Of a stretch of DNA of 64,000 nt, positions 24,463 through 33,302 are shown piece by piece. The stretch is from contig NZ_FXZH01000013.1 in NCBI RefSeq assembly GCF_900169365.1, positions 62,001 through 126,000 on the forward strand. The letters run 5' to 3'. The DNA comes from Brevibacterium sp. 239c (GTDB taxonomy: Bacteria; Actinomycetota; Actinomycetes; Actinomycetales; Brevibacteriaceae). Every line of letters starts with the position of its first letter. The first letter of the stretch is position 1. The notes beneath the pieces were generated by a model. The model saw only the letters and a list, made by a program, of their open reading frames with translations. It was not told the origin of the DNA and did not search any database. The translations under genes were made by a program, and so were the position numbers.

Positions 24463-25917
24463 ATGTCCTACTTCAACGGCGAAGCCTCGCACTGGCTCGC
24501 GCAGTCACCCGCCGAGCCTCATACTTCCTCCCCGCTTCCCACCGAGAAGCAGGATCTTGTCATCGTCGGCGGCGGTATGACCGGGCTGTGGTCCGCCTAC
24601 TATGCCCGGCAAGCCCACCCCGACTGGCAGATCACCATCATCGAAGCCAAGCACATCGGCTTCGGCGCCTCGGGTCGCAACGGTGGGTGGCTCTCGACTC
24701 TGTTACCCGGCAACCGGGCCAAGTACGCCGAGGCGGTCGACCGTGCCCGAGCCACAGACTCCACGGGTCCGGTTGGCTCGGCAGACCAGGACGGGGTGGA
24801 ATCGGTGAAGTCGTTCCAGTCGGCTCTGTTCGACTCGATCGACGAAGTCCTCGAGGTGCTCGACCGGGAGACCATCGACGCCCACCAGATACGCGGCGGC
24901 CACATCGACATCGCGCAGACCGAAGCGGGAATGGCCAGAGTCCACGAACTCTTCGCCGCCAACCGGCAATACGGCTATGGCCCGCAGGACATGCAGCTCC
25001 TCGGTGCGGAGGAGACACGGACACGCATCAGGGTCGATGGCGCCCAGGGCAGTGTGTTCGTCCCGGGCACGGCCCGCATTGACCCGGCTCTTCTGGCCCA
25101 GGGACTCGCCCGCGTGCTCCGTGCTCAGGGAGTGACGATCTGCGAAGACACGACCGCCGGCCACATCGGCAAAGGCGTCGTGTCGACGAATCGCGGCCCG
25201 GTCACCGGGCACACGATCTTCGTGTGCCTCGAGGGCTACTCGGACACCGTCCGCGGCGACCTGCCGGGGTTGCAGGGACGCCAGGTCATTCCCGTGTTCT
25301 CGTCGATGATCGCGACCAACCCGCTCCCCGCCTCGGCGTGGGAGGACATCGGTTGGCACGGCAGGGAATGTTTGGGCGATACCGCGCACACCTTCATCTA
25401 CGCTCAGCGCACTGAGGACGACCGAATTGCCCTGGGCGGGCGCGGAGCACCGTACGAATTCGGCTCCGGCCTGCCCGGTCAGGGTCAGGTTCCCACCGAG
25501 GTGGTCGAACTGCTGCGCACCCGCTTGGGTTCGCTGTTCCCCGAGCTCGACTTCGAGGTGTCCCATGCGTGGCGGGGCGCGCTAGGAGTCACCCGGGACT
25601 GGTGTGCCGGGATCTTCTTCGACAACAGTCAGCGCATCGGTGTCGCTCGCGGCTACGCCGGCCACGGTGTCACGGCGACACATCTGGCGGCGAAGACCCT
25701 GATCGACCGGGCCGCCGGCATCTCGACTCCACTGACATCTCTGCCGTGGAACGACCACTATTCGGGGCAGTGGGAACCGGAGCCGATCCGATGGCTGGGA
25801 ATTCGCTCGATGTACAAGATCCTCAACTTCGCCGACGACTGGGAACGCATCACCGGCGCAAAGAAGACGAGCCTGCTCGCACAGTTCGGCTCAAGGCTGG
25901 CCGGACTTCACGAATAG
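24463..25917 (+). CDS. FAD-dependent amine/amino-acid oxidoreductase (DAO family, PuuB/OrdL-like)
   Basis: 484 residues. The Rossmann FAD motif is DLVIVGGGMTGLWSAYYAR (about 27-45), followed by the Glu that binds FAD ribose (TIIEAKHIGFGASGRNGGW). The C-terminal FAD segment includes VARGYAGHGVTATHLA. The GASGRNGG stretch is typical of gamma-glutamylputrescine oxidase and related DAO enzymes, which oxidise C-N bonds and release H2O2 plus an imine or aldehyde. It converges with the amidohydrolase gene (stops 5 bp apart). The amidohydrolase, aminotransferase and transporter nearby suggest one amine or amide utilisation set, with the true substrate unknown. Confidence 0.85.
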   Translation: MSYFNGEASHWLAQSPAEPHTSSPLPTEKQDLVIVGGGMTGLWSAYYARQAHPDWQITIIEAKHIGFGASGRNGGWLSTLLPGNRAKYAEAVDRARATDSTGPVGSADQDGVESVKSFQSALFDSIDEVLEVLDRETIDAHQIRGGHIDIAQTEAGMARVHELFAANRQYGYGPQDMQLLGAEETRTRIRVDGAQGSVFVPGTARIDPALLAQGLARVLRAQGVTICEDTTAGHIGKGVVSTNRGPVTGHTIFVCLEGYSDTVRGDLPGLQGRQVIPVFSSMIATNPLPASAWEDIGWHGRECLGDTAHTFIYAQRTEDDRIALGGRGAPYEFGSGLPGQGQVPTEVVELLRTRLGSLFPELDFEVSHAWRGALGVTRDWCAGIFFDNSQRIGVARGYAGHGVTATHLAAKTLIDRAAGISTPLTSLPWNDHYSGQWEPEPIRWLGIRSMYKILNFADDWERITGAKKTSLLAQFGSRLAGLHE

Positions 25918-25922
25918 CGACA

Positions 25923-27548
25923 TCATTGAGCCTCGCCGTGGAGCAGTTCACCGCCGATGACGGTCGCCGAGGAGGTGATCGTAGAGATCTCAGGAGAGTC
26001 AACGGAAAGGATGTCCTGGCTCAGGGAGACGAAGTCGGCGAGCTGTCCGACCTGCAGAGCCCCGACCTCGTTCTCCCGATCGACGGCATAGGCGGATCCA
26101 TAGGTGTAGGCCCGAAGCGCCTCGGCAATCGTCACCTTCTCGCTGGGTGCGAAGTCCGCTCCCGAGGAGGTCTTCCGGTTGACGAGGTCGTGCATGGACG
26201 CGAAGGGGTTCGCATCGGAGACCGGCGAATCGGTCGAACCCGGCACGACGATTCCGGCATCGAGCAGGGACCTCATGCGATAGGTGCCCTGGGAGCGTTC
26301 GGCACCGATGGCGGAGAGGATCCCATCGCCGAATTCGGAGATGAAGACGCCCTGCGGGACGGGAATGACACCCAGATCGGCGGCGCGTTCGACCTGCTTA
26401 TCGGTGGCGATCGCAAAGTGCTCGATGCGGTGTCTGACCGTCCTCGGTGAGTCCTCGACCGCGGCGGCGATTCCGTCGAGAGCATGGTCGATCGCCCGGT
26501 CACCGATGGCATGAGTGGCCACAGTCCAACCGGCCCGGTGGTAGGCCGGGATGATCGTCAGCAGCTCTTCGGGTTCGACGACCATGAGTCCTCGGTTCGC
26601 GTTCTCCCCGCAGTAGCATTCGTGCACGGCAGCGGACCGGCCGATGAGTGACCCGTCGGAGACGATCTTGACCGGGCCGAACCGCAGTCGTTCGTCGCCG
26701 AAGCCGGTACGAATACCCAGGTCGAGTGTCTTCATGCCATCGGCATTGAGCTCGAGTTCGTGAAGGACCTGGTGGAAGGGCATGACCGTCATGCGCGGTC
26801 GCAGCACGTTCTCGGCAATGGCCTTCTGGTAGATGTTGAGGACCGGGGAATTGATGCCTGTCGCTCCACCGACAAGGATCCCGGGCTCGGTGAGACTGGT
26901 CAGTCCGTACTCGAGCGACTGTTGGGAAGCCAGGCGCAGGGCATTGAGCGATTCCGCCTCGGTGACCTTTGCCGCTTCGAATTGGATCGGCTCACCGGCG
27001 GTCTCCTGCAGCAGACCTTCGGCACGTCCCTCACTGTCGCGAACGACCCGTCCGCCGGGGATGTCCGCGTAGTTCCGTCGCTCCGTGGCGCCGACGCGTT
27101 CGAACGCCGCTGTGTTCGCGACGATCATGTGATGCGAGACATGTTCGATGATCGCCGGGCGCCCACCGGTGACCTTGTCCAGACCCTCGGCAGTGGGATG
27201 TCCGCCAAGGCGGTTCTGATCGTAGCCGCTGCCCCGCACCCAGGCGCCGGCGGGCAGTGACTGCGCCTGCTTCGCCAATGCCGCATAGAGTTCGTCGAGG
27301 TTCGTGACCGCTGGGTAGCGCAGGTCGATGTTGGCGAGCTGTTCACCCGTGCCCATCGTGTGGTGGTGGGCGTCATGGAGACCAGGGATGACACGTGCGT
27401 CTCCGAAGCTGAACTCCTCCCTCGCGCTCAGACCGTCCACCTCGTCGATGGCGATGATTCGACCGTTGTGGACGGCGACGGTCTTCGCTTCTGGCCGTTG
27501 GGGATCACCAGTCCAAAAACGTCCGTGCCAGATGCTGTCGATCTTCAT
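25923..27548 (-). CDS. YtcJ-type metal-dependent amidohydrolase (second copy)
   Basis: 541 residues, paralogous along its length to the product of 2583-4181 (shared DGLSARxE, HAIGDxAxDxAL, HRIEH, GSTDxP). Metal ligands: HxH in PGLHDAHHHTMGTG, His in VATHAIGDRAIDHALD and HRIEHFAI, Asp in VPGSTDSPVSDANPF. It probably cleaves an N-acyl or formyl amide. The ATG at 27548 has GGCAGGA directly upstream. It follows the transporter gene on the same strand with 51 bp between, so the two are probably cotranscribed: the carrier would import what this enzyme hydrolyses. Confidence 0.88.
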   Translation of the reverse strand: MKIDSIWHGRFWTGDPQRPEAKTVAVHNGRIIAIDEVDGLSAREEFSFGDARVIPGLHDAHHHTMGTGEQLANIDLRYPAVTNLDELYAALAKQAQSLPAGAWVRGSGYDQNRLGGHPTAEGLDKVTGGRPAIIEHVSHHMIVANTAAFERVGATERRNYADIPGGRVVRDSEGRAEGLLQETAGEPIQFEAAKVTEAESLNALRLASQQSLEYGLTSLTEPGILVGGATGINSPVLNIYQKAIAENVLRPRMTVMPFHQVLHELELNADGMKTLDLGIRTGFGDERLRFGPVKIVSDGSLIGRSAAVHECYCGENANRGLMVVEPEELLTIIPAYHRAGWTVATHAIGDRAIDHALDGIAAAVEDSPRTVRHRIEHFAIATDKQVERAADLGVIPVPQGVFISEFGDGILSAIGAERSQGTYRMRSLLDAGIVVPGSTDSPVSDANPFASMHDLVNRKTSSGADFAPSEKVTIAEALRAYTYGSAYAVDRENEVGALQVGQLADFVSLSQDILSVDSPEISTITSSATVIGGELLHGEAQ

Positions 27549-27599
27549 TCCTGCCTGCTTTCTTCGCTTGACGCACTGATGGCGCAGATTTCGAGTGAG

Positions 27600-28922
27600 T
27601 CAGACCGATGAGGTCTGTGCAGTCGTCGACTGCTGCCGGGACTTCGTTCGATACAGCCCGATGACCCCGACAATCGAGAGCACAACCTGGATGATGTAGA
27701 AGGCCATCACCGACCAAGGACTGTTTCCGGTCGAGTTGAGAAGCCATTGCGCGACGATCGGCGTGGACCCACCGAAGATCGTCGCGCAGAGCTGATAGGC
27801 CAAAGAGACTCCCGTATAGCGAATCCGTGCCGGGAAGGCATCGGATAGGGCGGTGGCAAGCATCGCATAGTACGCGGTCGCACCGATCGTGTTGATGACA
27901 AGGGTGATCGCCAGGAACAGTTCGTTCTTCGACTGGATCGCCATGAAGAACGGTGGGGTGACGATCAGGGTGAGGACGAGGCCACAGATGAGAATCGTCT
28001 GAATCCCATACTTCTCCGACAGTTTCGCGGCCACGGGTTGCCAGAGGAACTGAACGACTGCAGCGAGCAGGATGAGATTGAGGATGACCGTGCGATCCAT
28101 GCCGAGGATCCCAGTCGTCCACGAGAGCATGAACGTGTTGTTGAAGTACGCCGAAGCGATTCCCACGATCGAGGCGAGGACGCCGAAGAATATGAAGAGG
28201 CCGGCAACGCTGAAGGCCTCGACCACGGGGACCTTCGGGGTCACGCCGGCAGCCTTCACCTCGGCGAATTCCTGAGATTCCTCGACCCGAGACCGGATCA
28301 GGAGGGCCACGATGACGAGAACTGCGGAGAACAGGAACGGGATTCGCCATCCCCAGGTCATGAACTGCTCGTCTGGGAGCAGACCCACGAGCATGAACGC
28401 AACCGTCGAGAGGATCGACCCGGCTGGTGAGCCCTGCTGCACCCAGGCTCCGGCGAATCCTCGTTTGTCCGAGCTCGAGTTCTCGGTCGCCAGGACGACC
28501 GCGCCTCCCCATTCGCCGCCCACCGCGAGTCCCTGGACGGCGCGGAGGACAACGAGGAGGATGGGCGCGGCGAGTCCGATCTGCCCGTAGGTGGGCAGGA
28601 GACCTATGCAGGTCGTAGCGATGCCCATCATGAGCAAGGTGACGATGAGAGTGTTCTTGCGTCCGATTCGGTCACCGAAGTGGCTGAAGATCAGACCGCC
28701 GATGGGGCGAGCGAGGAACCCGACCCAGAAGGTGGCGAAGGAGGCGAGCAGCCCCGATCCTTGCGCCAGGTCAGGGTAGAACACGGTGCTGAAGACGAGG
28801 GCGGCGGCCGTGCCGAAGGCAAAGAAGTCATACCATTCGATGGCGGTGCCGACGAAGGCGCCGGCGATCGACCGTTTCTGACGCTGCTGGGCACTCTGGG
28901 CAGTCTGAGCTGTCGCTGACAT
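27600..28922 (-). CDS. MFS transporter, metabolite:H+ symporter type
   Basis: 440 residues with about 12 membrane helices. The MHS signature GAFVGTAIEWYDFFAFGTAA starts helix 1 and SHFGDRIGRKNTL forms the helix 2-3 loop. The conserved RAVQGLAVGGEWGGAVVLA covers helix 4. It should import an organic acid, amide or betaine. ATG 28922 has GGAG about 9 bases upstream. It diverges from a LysR gene, the standard arrangement for control by that regulator, and the intervening region contains 20-bp tandem repeats. Confidence 0.88.
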   Translation of the reverse strand: MSATAQTAQSAQQRQKRSIAGAFVGTAIEWYDFFAFGTAAALVFSTVFYPDLAQGSGLLASFATFWVGFLARPIGGLIFSHFGDRIGRKNTLIVTLLMMGIATTCIGLLPTYGQIGLAAPILLVVLRAVQGLAVGGEWGGAVVLATENSSSDKRGFAGAWVQQGSPAGSILSTVAFMLVGLLPDEQFMTWGWRIPFLFSAVLVIVALLIRSRVEESQEFAEVKAAGVTPKVPVVEAFSVAGLFIFFGVLASIVGIASAYFNNTFMLSWTTGILGMDRTVILNLILLAAVVQFLWQPVAAKLSEKYGIQTILICGLVLTLIVTPPFFMAIQSKNELFLAITLVINTIGATAYYAMLATALSDAFPARIRYTGVSLAYQLCATIFGGSTPIVAQWLLNSTGNSPWSVMAFYIIQVVLSIVGVIGLYRTKSRQQSTTAQTSSV

Positions 28923-28941
28923 GGGTGGTGGTCTCCGTTGA

Positions 28942-29000
28942 CGAATGGCTGAGTGAACATGCGAATGGCTGAGTGAACATGCGAATGGCTAAGTCAATGC
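28942..29000. repeat. Tandem 20-bp repeats upstream of the transporter gene
   Basis: A unit reading GCGAATGGCTGAGTGAACAT occurs as a full copy at 28961-28980, a copy missing only the first base at 28942-28960, and a degenerate third copy at 28981-29000. The 20-bp period is about two helical turns, which suits protein binding on one DNA face. It lies between the divergent transporter (28922) and LysR (29081) starts. Confidence 0.8.
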
Positions 29001-29068
29001 ACGTTGGACAGCCCCACTCTAGGGTCAACCCTTCCATACACTCCAATACTAATTACTGAGGATTGTGA

Positions 29069-29074
29069 TAACTT
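29069..29074 (+). promoter_or_regulatory. -10 box (TAACTT) of leaderless LysR gene
   Basis: TAACTT followed by 6 bases and ATG 29081, with no ribosome site. Same spacing as the other leaderless genes in the window. Confidence 0.4.
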
Positions 29075-29080
29075 CCGTGC

Positions 29081-30079
29081 ATGGATATTGCTGCATGCGA
29101 CAGTTTCCTCGCGGTCTTCGACACCGGCACCGCCACCGCAGCCGCGACGCAACGGTTCATTTCCCAACCGGCGCTCTCCCGCCAGATCCACGCGCTGGAG
29201 AACCGCTGTCGCACCGCTTTGTTCATCCGCTCGAAGACCGGAATGAAACCCACCCACGCGGCACGCCAACTCGAGCCGGTCTTCCGACGACTTATCGAGG
29301 AGGTGCGAACAGCTGAGTCGGCGATCTCGACCTTCAGCCAGGAGCGGGTTCCCCTCTCGATCGTGTGCCCGACCATGGTCGCCGAAGGTGTGATCCTTCC
29401 CTTTGTCGCCGATTCGAGAACCGAGGTGGCCAATATCGTCGAACGTTCCACCAACACGATCTTCGACGCTCTGGCTCGGCGCGAGGCCGATCTCGCTCTT
29501 GCCCCAGCAGTCCCGCCTCCGGAATTCACGTCACGAATGATCTACCGGATCCCCTTCACAGTCCAGGTCCCAGAGTCCTCGCAGCTGGCCGAGCGTGATT
29601 CGCTCGATATCCGCGAACTCGACTCTCTGCCGGTGATCGTGCCGGACAAGTCCAATGGCACACGGATCGACCTCGACCGACAGCTGTCTCGCGCACACGT
29701 CAACTACCGTCCGCTGCAGGATGTCTCTCGTGCTCACATTGGCCAGGCTATGGTCAAAGCCGGGAAAGGGGTCGTCATCACGGTCGATCCGCCCAAATAC
29801 GGTCTTGTCGCACTCACGCTCACCGACGGCGATTCCCCGCTGTCGATGGAAGAGTGGGCCGCTTGGCCGTCTGAACATTATGCGGAAGACTCCATCAACC
29901 ATTTCATCGATGCGCTCCTTGACTGGATGCAGACCAGGCCGCTGTTCGACAACTTGGACTTCTCACCTTCTGCCCGGGCCGAGCCGGATCGTGAGGAATC
30001 GGACGCGGGAGACCAGCGCCCGGAGGTCAAGATACCGTTGCAAGCACCGAAGCCTGCAGAAGGAAGAGTGACCCAATGA
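29081..30079 (+). CDS. LysR-type transcriptional regulator
   Basis: 332 residues. The N-terminal winged helix covers about 1-60 (CDSFLAVFDTGTATAAATQR, FISQPALSRQIHALENRCRT). The effector-binding domain runs from about 90 to 280. A polar tail of about 40 residues is unusual for the family. It should control the divergent transporter-amidohydrolase operon and perhaps the aminotransferase gene, whose start overlaps its stop (ATGA, 30076-30079). The second helix-turn-helix position has an unusually Thr/Ala-rich stretch (TGTATAAATQRF). Confidence 0.88.
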   Translation: MDIAACDSFLAVFDTGTATAAATQRFISQPALSRQIHALENRCRTALFIRSKTGMKPTHAARQLEPVFRRLIEEVRTAESAISTFSQERVPLSIVCPTMVAEGVILPFVADSRTEVANIVERSTNTIFDALARREADLALAPAVPPPEFTSRMIYRIPFTVQVPESSQLAERDSLDIRELDSLPVIVPDKSNGTRIDLDRQLSRAHVNYRPLQDVSRAHIGQAMVKAGKGVVITVDPPKYGLVALTLTDGDSPLSMEEWAAWPSEHYAEDSINHFIDALLDWMQTRPLFDNLDFSPSARAEPDREESDAGDQRPEVKIPLQAPKPAEGRVTQ

Positions 30080-31245
30080 TCAACGACTACCGCCGCATCG
30101 CCCCGATGGCCGCGAACTACCCGGCCTCGAATATCCGCAAGATGTTCAATCTGGCACTGGACTACCCCGATGCTGTGAAGCTGACGGTCGGCGAGCCCGA
30201 CTTCAATACTCCCGACCACATCAAAGCCGCCGGCATCCGCGGGATCGAGCACAATCAGACTCGGTACGTGGCCAACGCCGGGATCCCACCGCTGCGCACA
30301 GCGATCGCGGCGAAGTACGCGGGCCGGTGGAATCGTGAAGTGACCGCCGACAACGTCATGGTCTCCTTCGGTGCGATGGAGGCGCTGATCTTCGCCCTCG
30401 ACGTCGCCGTCTCCCCTGGTGAGGAGGTGATTATCCCAGATCCCAGCTTTCCGAACTACGTGGGACAGATCCACCGCCTCGGCGGAGCTGCGGTCCCGGT
30501 GCCGGTTCGTGAGGACGCGGGGTTCAAACTTCGCGCCGACGATATCCGTGGCGCGATCAGCGATAAGACCGCGGCGATCATCATCAACAGCCCGTCGAAT
30601 CCCCTGGGGTCGGTCATGGACCGGGCTGAGTTGGAGACCATCGCCGATCTGGCCGAGGAGTTCGGCTTCACGGTCATCTCCGACGAGGTCTATGACCAGA
30701 TCACCTTCGACGATGCCCAGTTCACCTCCATCGCCGAGGTGCGACCCGGCTTCGATCGGTTCCTCGTCGTCAACAGCTTCTCGAAGACCTATGCAATGAC
30801 CGGGTGGCGCTGCGGTTTCGTCATCGGGTCGGTCGATCTCATCGCACCGATGGCCTTTCTCCAGGAGGGAATCACCTCGAGCCTGCCCGGATTCGTGCAG
30901 GAGGCGGCACTCGCTGCGATCGAAGGTCCACAGACCGACGTCGACATGATGGTGCAGTCCTATGCGCGGCGCCGCGACCTGATCACCGAACGCATTGCGG
31001 CCATCGACGGAATCAGCATGCTCCGCCCCGAGGCCACGTTCTACGCCTTCGCCAACATCAAGGACTGGGGACTGACCTCGTGGGAGGCGGCCACCGCACT
31101 GCTCGAGAACCATGGGCTGGCGACCATTCCCGGTTCGGCGTTCGGCGAGCAGGGCGAGGGGTACCTGCGGCTGACGTTCTCCGTGTCTCCGGAAACCATT
31201 GAGATTGCATGCGACCGGCTGGCGGAGTTCGCCGCGTCCCGGTGA
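30076..31245 (+). CDS. PLP-dependent aminotransferase class I/II
   Basis: 389 residues. The N-terminal AspC/AlaA-like region is YPDAVKLTVGEPDFNTPDHI, the conserved Asn is in INSPSNPLGSVMD, the PLP-contacting residues in VISDEVYDQI, and the Schiff-base lysine in NSFSKTYAMTGWRCGFV. It transfers an amino group between an amino acid and a 2-oxo acid. Translation is coupled to the LysR gene. It could process the amine freed by the amidohydrolase or feed the FAD oxidase; the specific substrate cannot be inferred. Confidence 0.9.
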   Translation: MINDYRRIAPMAANYPASNIRKMFNLALDYPDAVKLTVGEPDFNTPDHIKAAGIRGIEHNQTRYVANAGIPPLRTAIAAKYAGRWNREVTADNVMVSFGAMEALIFALDVAVSPGEEVIIPDPSFPNYVGQIHRLGGAAVPVPVREDAGFKLRADDIRGAISDKTAAIIINSPSNPLGSVMDRAELETIADLAEEFGFTVISDEVYDQITFDDAQFTSIAEVRPGFDRFLVVNSFSKTYAMTGWRCGFVIGSVDLIAPMAFLQEGITSSLPGFVQEAALAAIEGPQTDVDMMVQSYARRRDLITERIAAIDGISMLRPEATFYAFANIKDWGLTSWEAATALLENHGLATIPGSAFGEQGEGYLRLTFSVSPETIEIACDRLAEFAASR

Positions 31246-31379
31246 TCTCGACCGTATGGTGCGGTTGCAGATCTACGGTGCCGGTGAGGATCAGTTCGCT
31301 TCGCCTTGGAGCGGGTCTCCTCCGGCACTCACACTGTCCCTGCCGTCGTCGGTTCCCAGCTATCTTCACCGGTTCTGGT

Positions 31380-31430
31380 TGGCAGAAGGTTGTCAATGCT
31401 GTCTGCCAGGCGCTCTGATATTTCTACGAT
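31380..31430 (+). promoter_or_regulatory. Promoter and inverted repeat of the CocE/NonD hydrolase gene
   Basis: TGGCAGA at 31380-31386 and TCTGCCA at 31402-31408 form a perfect 7-bp inverted repeat with 15 bp between. TACGAT at 31425-31430 precedes ATG 31437 by 6 bases (leaderless layout). The repeat covers the -35 position, as a repressor site would. Confidence 0.45.
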
Positions 31431-31436
31431 GTGAGC

Positions 31437-33290
31437 ATGACTGAAGATCTTCCCGTGCCATGTATTGCGTTCCAGGTTCAGATGCGCGACGGCATCACTC
31501 TGGCAACAGACGTGTACGGTATCCCGGACGACGATCGCGCGCTGCCGGTAGTGCTCGAGCGCACCCCTTACGGGAGGCGCTCCATTCGGACCTCCGATGC
31601 CATCGCCCTGAACACTCCGGTGCCCCTGCCCGAGGCCACCGCGGCCCGATTCGTCGCATCCGGATTCATCCTTGTGCGTCAGGACACCCGTGGGCGCGGC
31701 GATTCGGGTGGCGTATTCGAGAAGTACGTCAACGAGTCGGATGATGGTGAGGACACTCTCGGGTGGCTTTCCTCTCAGCCGTGGTGCGACGGACGTGTGG
31801 GAATGATGGGAGTCTCCTACTCGGCGCACGTGCAGACCGCGGTTGCGGCGCGTGGGCCCGAAGCGCTCATGGCGATGATTCTCGACTCAGGCGGTTTCAC
31901 GAGTGCGTTCGAAGCAGGCATTCGCTACGGCGGAGCGTTCGAGCTGAAACAGGCTACGTGGGCGGTTCGTCATGCGCTCAAGAGCGTCGAACGACGTTCG
32001 GAGCAGCAACGCGCGGAGCTTGAAGCCGTCGATGTTCGCGCCTGGTTCGATCGCATGCCGAACGACCCGTGGCGGCCAGGTCATTCTCCGGTCGCTGCCG
32101 CACCGGAGTACGAGTCCGCTTTGTTCGACCAGTGGCGTCGTGACGTCCTCGACGACGGTTGGCGCAGTGAGGCCGTCTATACCCGCGATTCTGGTGACCG
32201 TTTCCCAACCGTGCCAACGATGGCCATCGGCAGCTGGTATGACCCATATGTGCGCTCGATGATCGAGCTGTTTCAGCAGCAGTCCACTCGGGGCGCCGAT
32301 GCCCGCCTCATCATGGGTCCATGGCTGCACGGAATGCGCACACAGACCCGATCTGGCGATGTCGAGTTTGGTCCTGTGGCCGCCTGGGATCAAGCTTTCA
32401 ACCAGGATTACACTCACTCGCGGATCGCGTGGATGCATGCAGCTGCCAAGGGCACTCGAAATGATAAGCCCGCCGTCACGGCGTTCGTGATGGGTGGCGG
32501 ATCTGGAGGCAGAAACGCAGAAGGACGCCTCCTCCACGGCGGGCAGTGGCATCGGTGGACAGCCTGGCCGCCGGCCACGGCTCAACGGATCTCGCTGATG
32601 CTCGGTGCCGACGGAACGCTCACGCGTGAGACCAGGGCAAAGGGCTCGGTCGAGCTGGTGGCTGACCCCGTGGCCCCAGTTCCGACCCTCGGCGGTCAGG
32701 TCACCTCGGGGGCTCCGGTGATGACTGGTGGCGGATTCGACCAGTCCGAGATCGGCGAACGCGAGGATGTGCTGGTGTATCGCAGCACGCCTCTCGATGA
32801 AGCCGTCACGGTTGCCGGTCGAGTGAGACTGCACATCGTCCTCGTCGCCTCCACACCTGACCTCGACGTTTCGGTCAAGCTCATCGACGAACATCCCCCC
32901 AGCCAGGAATGGCCGCATGGTTTCGCACTCAACGTGTGTGACGGCATCCTACGCGCACGCTATCGAAGAGGATACGAGGAGAAGGTGCCGCTTGATATCG
33001 GCGAGGAGACGGAACTCGTCGTCGATCTGCCCGATACTGCCAACCTCTTCGCCGCCGGCCACAGAATCCGGGTCGACATCGCCGGCAGCAACTTCCCACA
33101 TTTCGATATCAACCCCAATCACGGGGGACCCCCGTGGGAGCTGCCTCATCTGTTCGCTCGATCCACGGTCGTCCTCGACGGTCGTACCCGGCTCGAAATC
33201 GACACCGTGCCCTGCTCTGACGGGTTGCCGGTTGGATACCCGCTCGATGCTGCATCGTCTGCAGTCGACGTCGAGACAAGCGCCTCATAG
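31437..33290 (+). CDS. CocE/NonD family hydrolase (X-Pro dipeptidyl-peptidase S15-like)
   Basis: 617 residues. An alpha/beta hydrolase core (about 10-300) has RQDTRGRGDSGGVFEKYVNE before the nucleophile elbow GMMGVSYSAHVQTA (Ser near residue 126). A C-terminal jelly-roll domain follows (about 330-590: VAGRVRLHIVLVASTPDLDV, FAAGHRIRVDIAGSNFPHFD). Family members cleave esters, glutaryl-cephalosporins, cocaine or X-Pro peptides. ATG 31437 is preferred to the GTG two codons upstream because of the TACGAT box 6 bases before it. It is followed 12 bp later by an ArsR-like regulator and then an AbgT carrier, which suggests hydrolysis of an N-acylated or esterified compound. Confidence 0.85.
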   Translation: MTEDLPVPCIAFQVQMRDGITLATDVYGIPDDDRALPVVLERTPYGRRSIRTSDAIALNTPVPLPEATAARFVASGFILVRQDTRGRGDSGGVFEKYVNESDDGEDTLGWLSSQPWCDGRVGMMGVSYSAHVQTAVAARGPEALMAMILDSGGFTSAFEAGIRYGGAFELKQATWAVRHALKSVERRSEQQRAELEAVDVRAWFDRMPNDPWRPGHSPVAAAPEYESALFDQWRRDVLDDGWRSEAVYTRDSGDRFPTVPTMAIGSWYDPYVRSMIELFQQQSTRGADARLIMGPWLHGMRTQTRSGDVEFGPVAAWDQAFNQDYTHSRIAWMHAAAKGTRNDKPAVTAFVMGGGSGGRNAEGRLLHGGQWHRWTAWPPATAQRISLMLGADGTLTRETRAKGSVELVADPVAPVPTLGGQVTSGAPVMTGGGFDQSEIGEREDVLVYRSTPLDEAVTVAGRVRLHIVLVASTPDLDVSVKLIDEHPPSQEWPHGFALNVCDGILRARYRRGYEEKVPLDIGEETELVVDLPDTANLFAAGHRIRVDIAGSNFPHFDINPNHGGPPWELPHLFARSTVVLDGRTRLEIDTVPCSDGLPVGYPLDAASSAVDVETSAS

Positions 33291-33296
33291 TAGCGT
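33291..33296 (+). promoter_or_regulatory. -10 box (TAGCGT) of leaderless ArsR-like gene
   Basis: TAGCGT overlaps the end of the hydrolase gene and is followed by 6 bases and ATG 33303, with no ribosome site. It suggests the regulator has its own transcript. Confidence 0.4.
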
Positions 33297-33302
33297 AGGC
33301 CC

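Noticed and set aside
28942..29000. CRISPR-like direct repeats
   Set aside because: Units are contiguous with no spacers and only two to three copies; they are promoter tandem repeats.
29878..31113. 411-residue minus-strand open frame across the aminotransferase gene
   Set aside because: It is antisense to a clear class I/II aminotransferase and shows the His/Asp/Gly-rich composition typical of GC-rich shadows.
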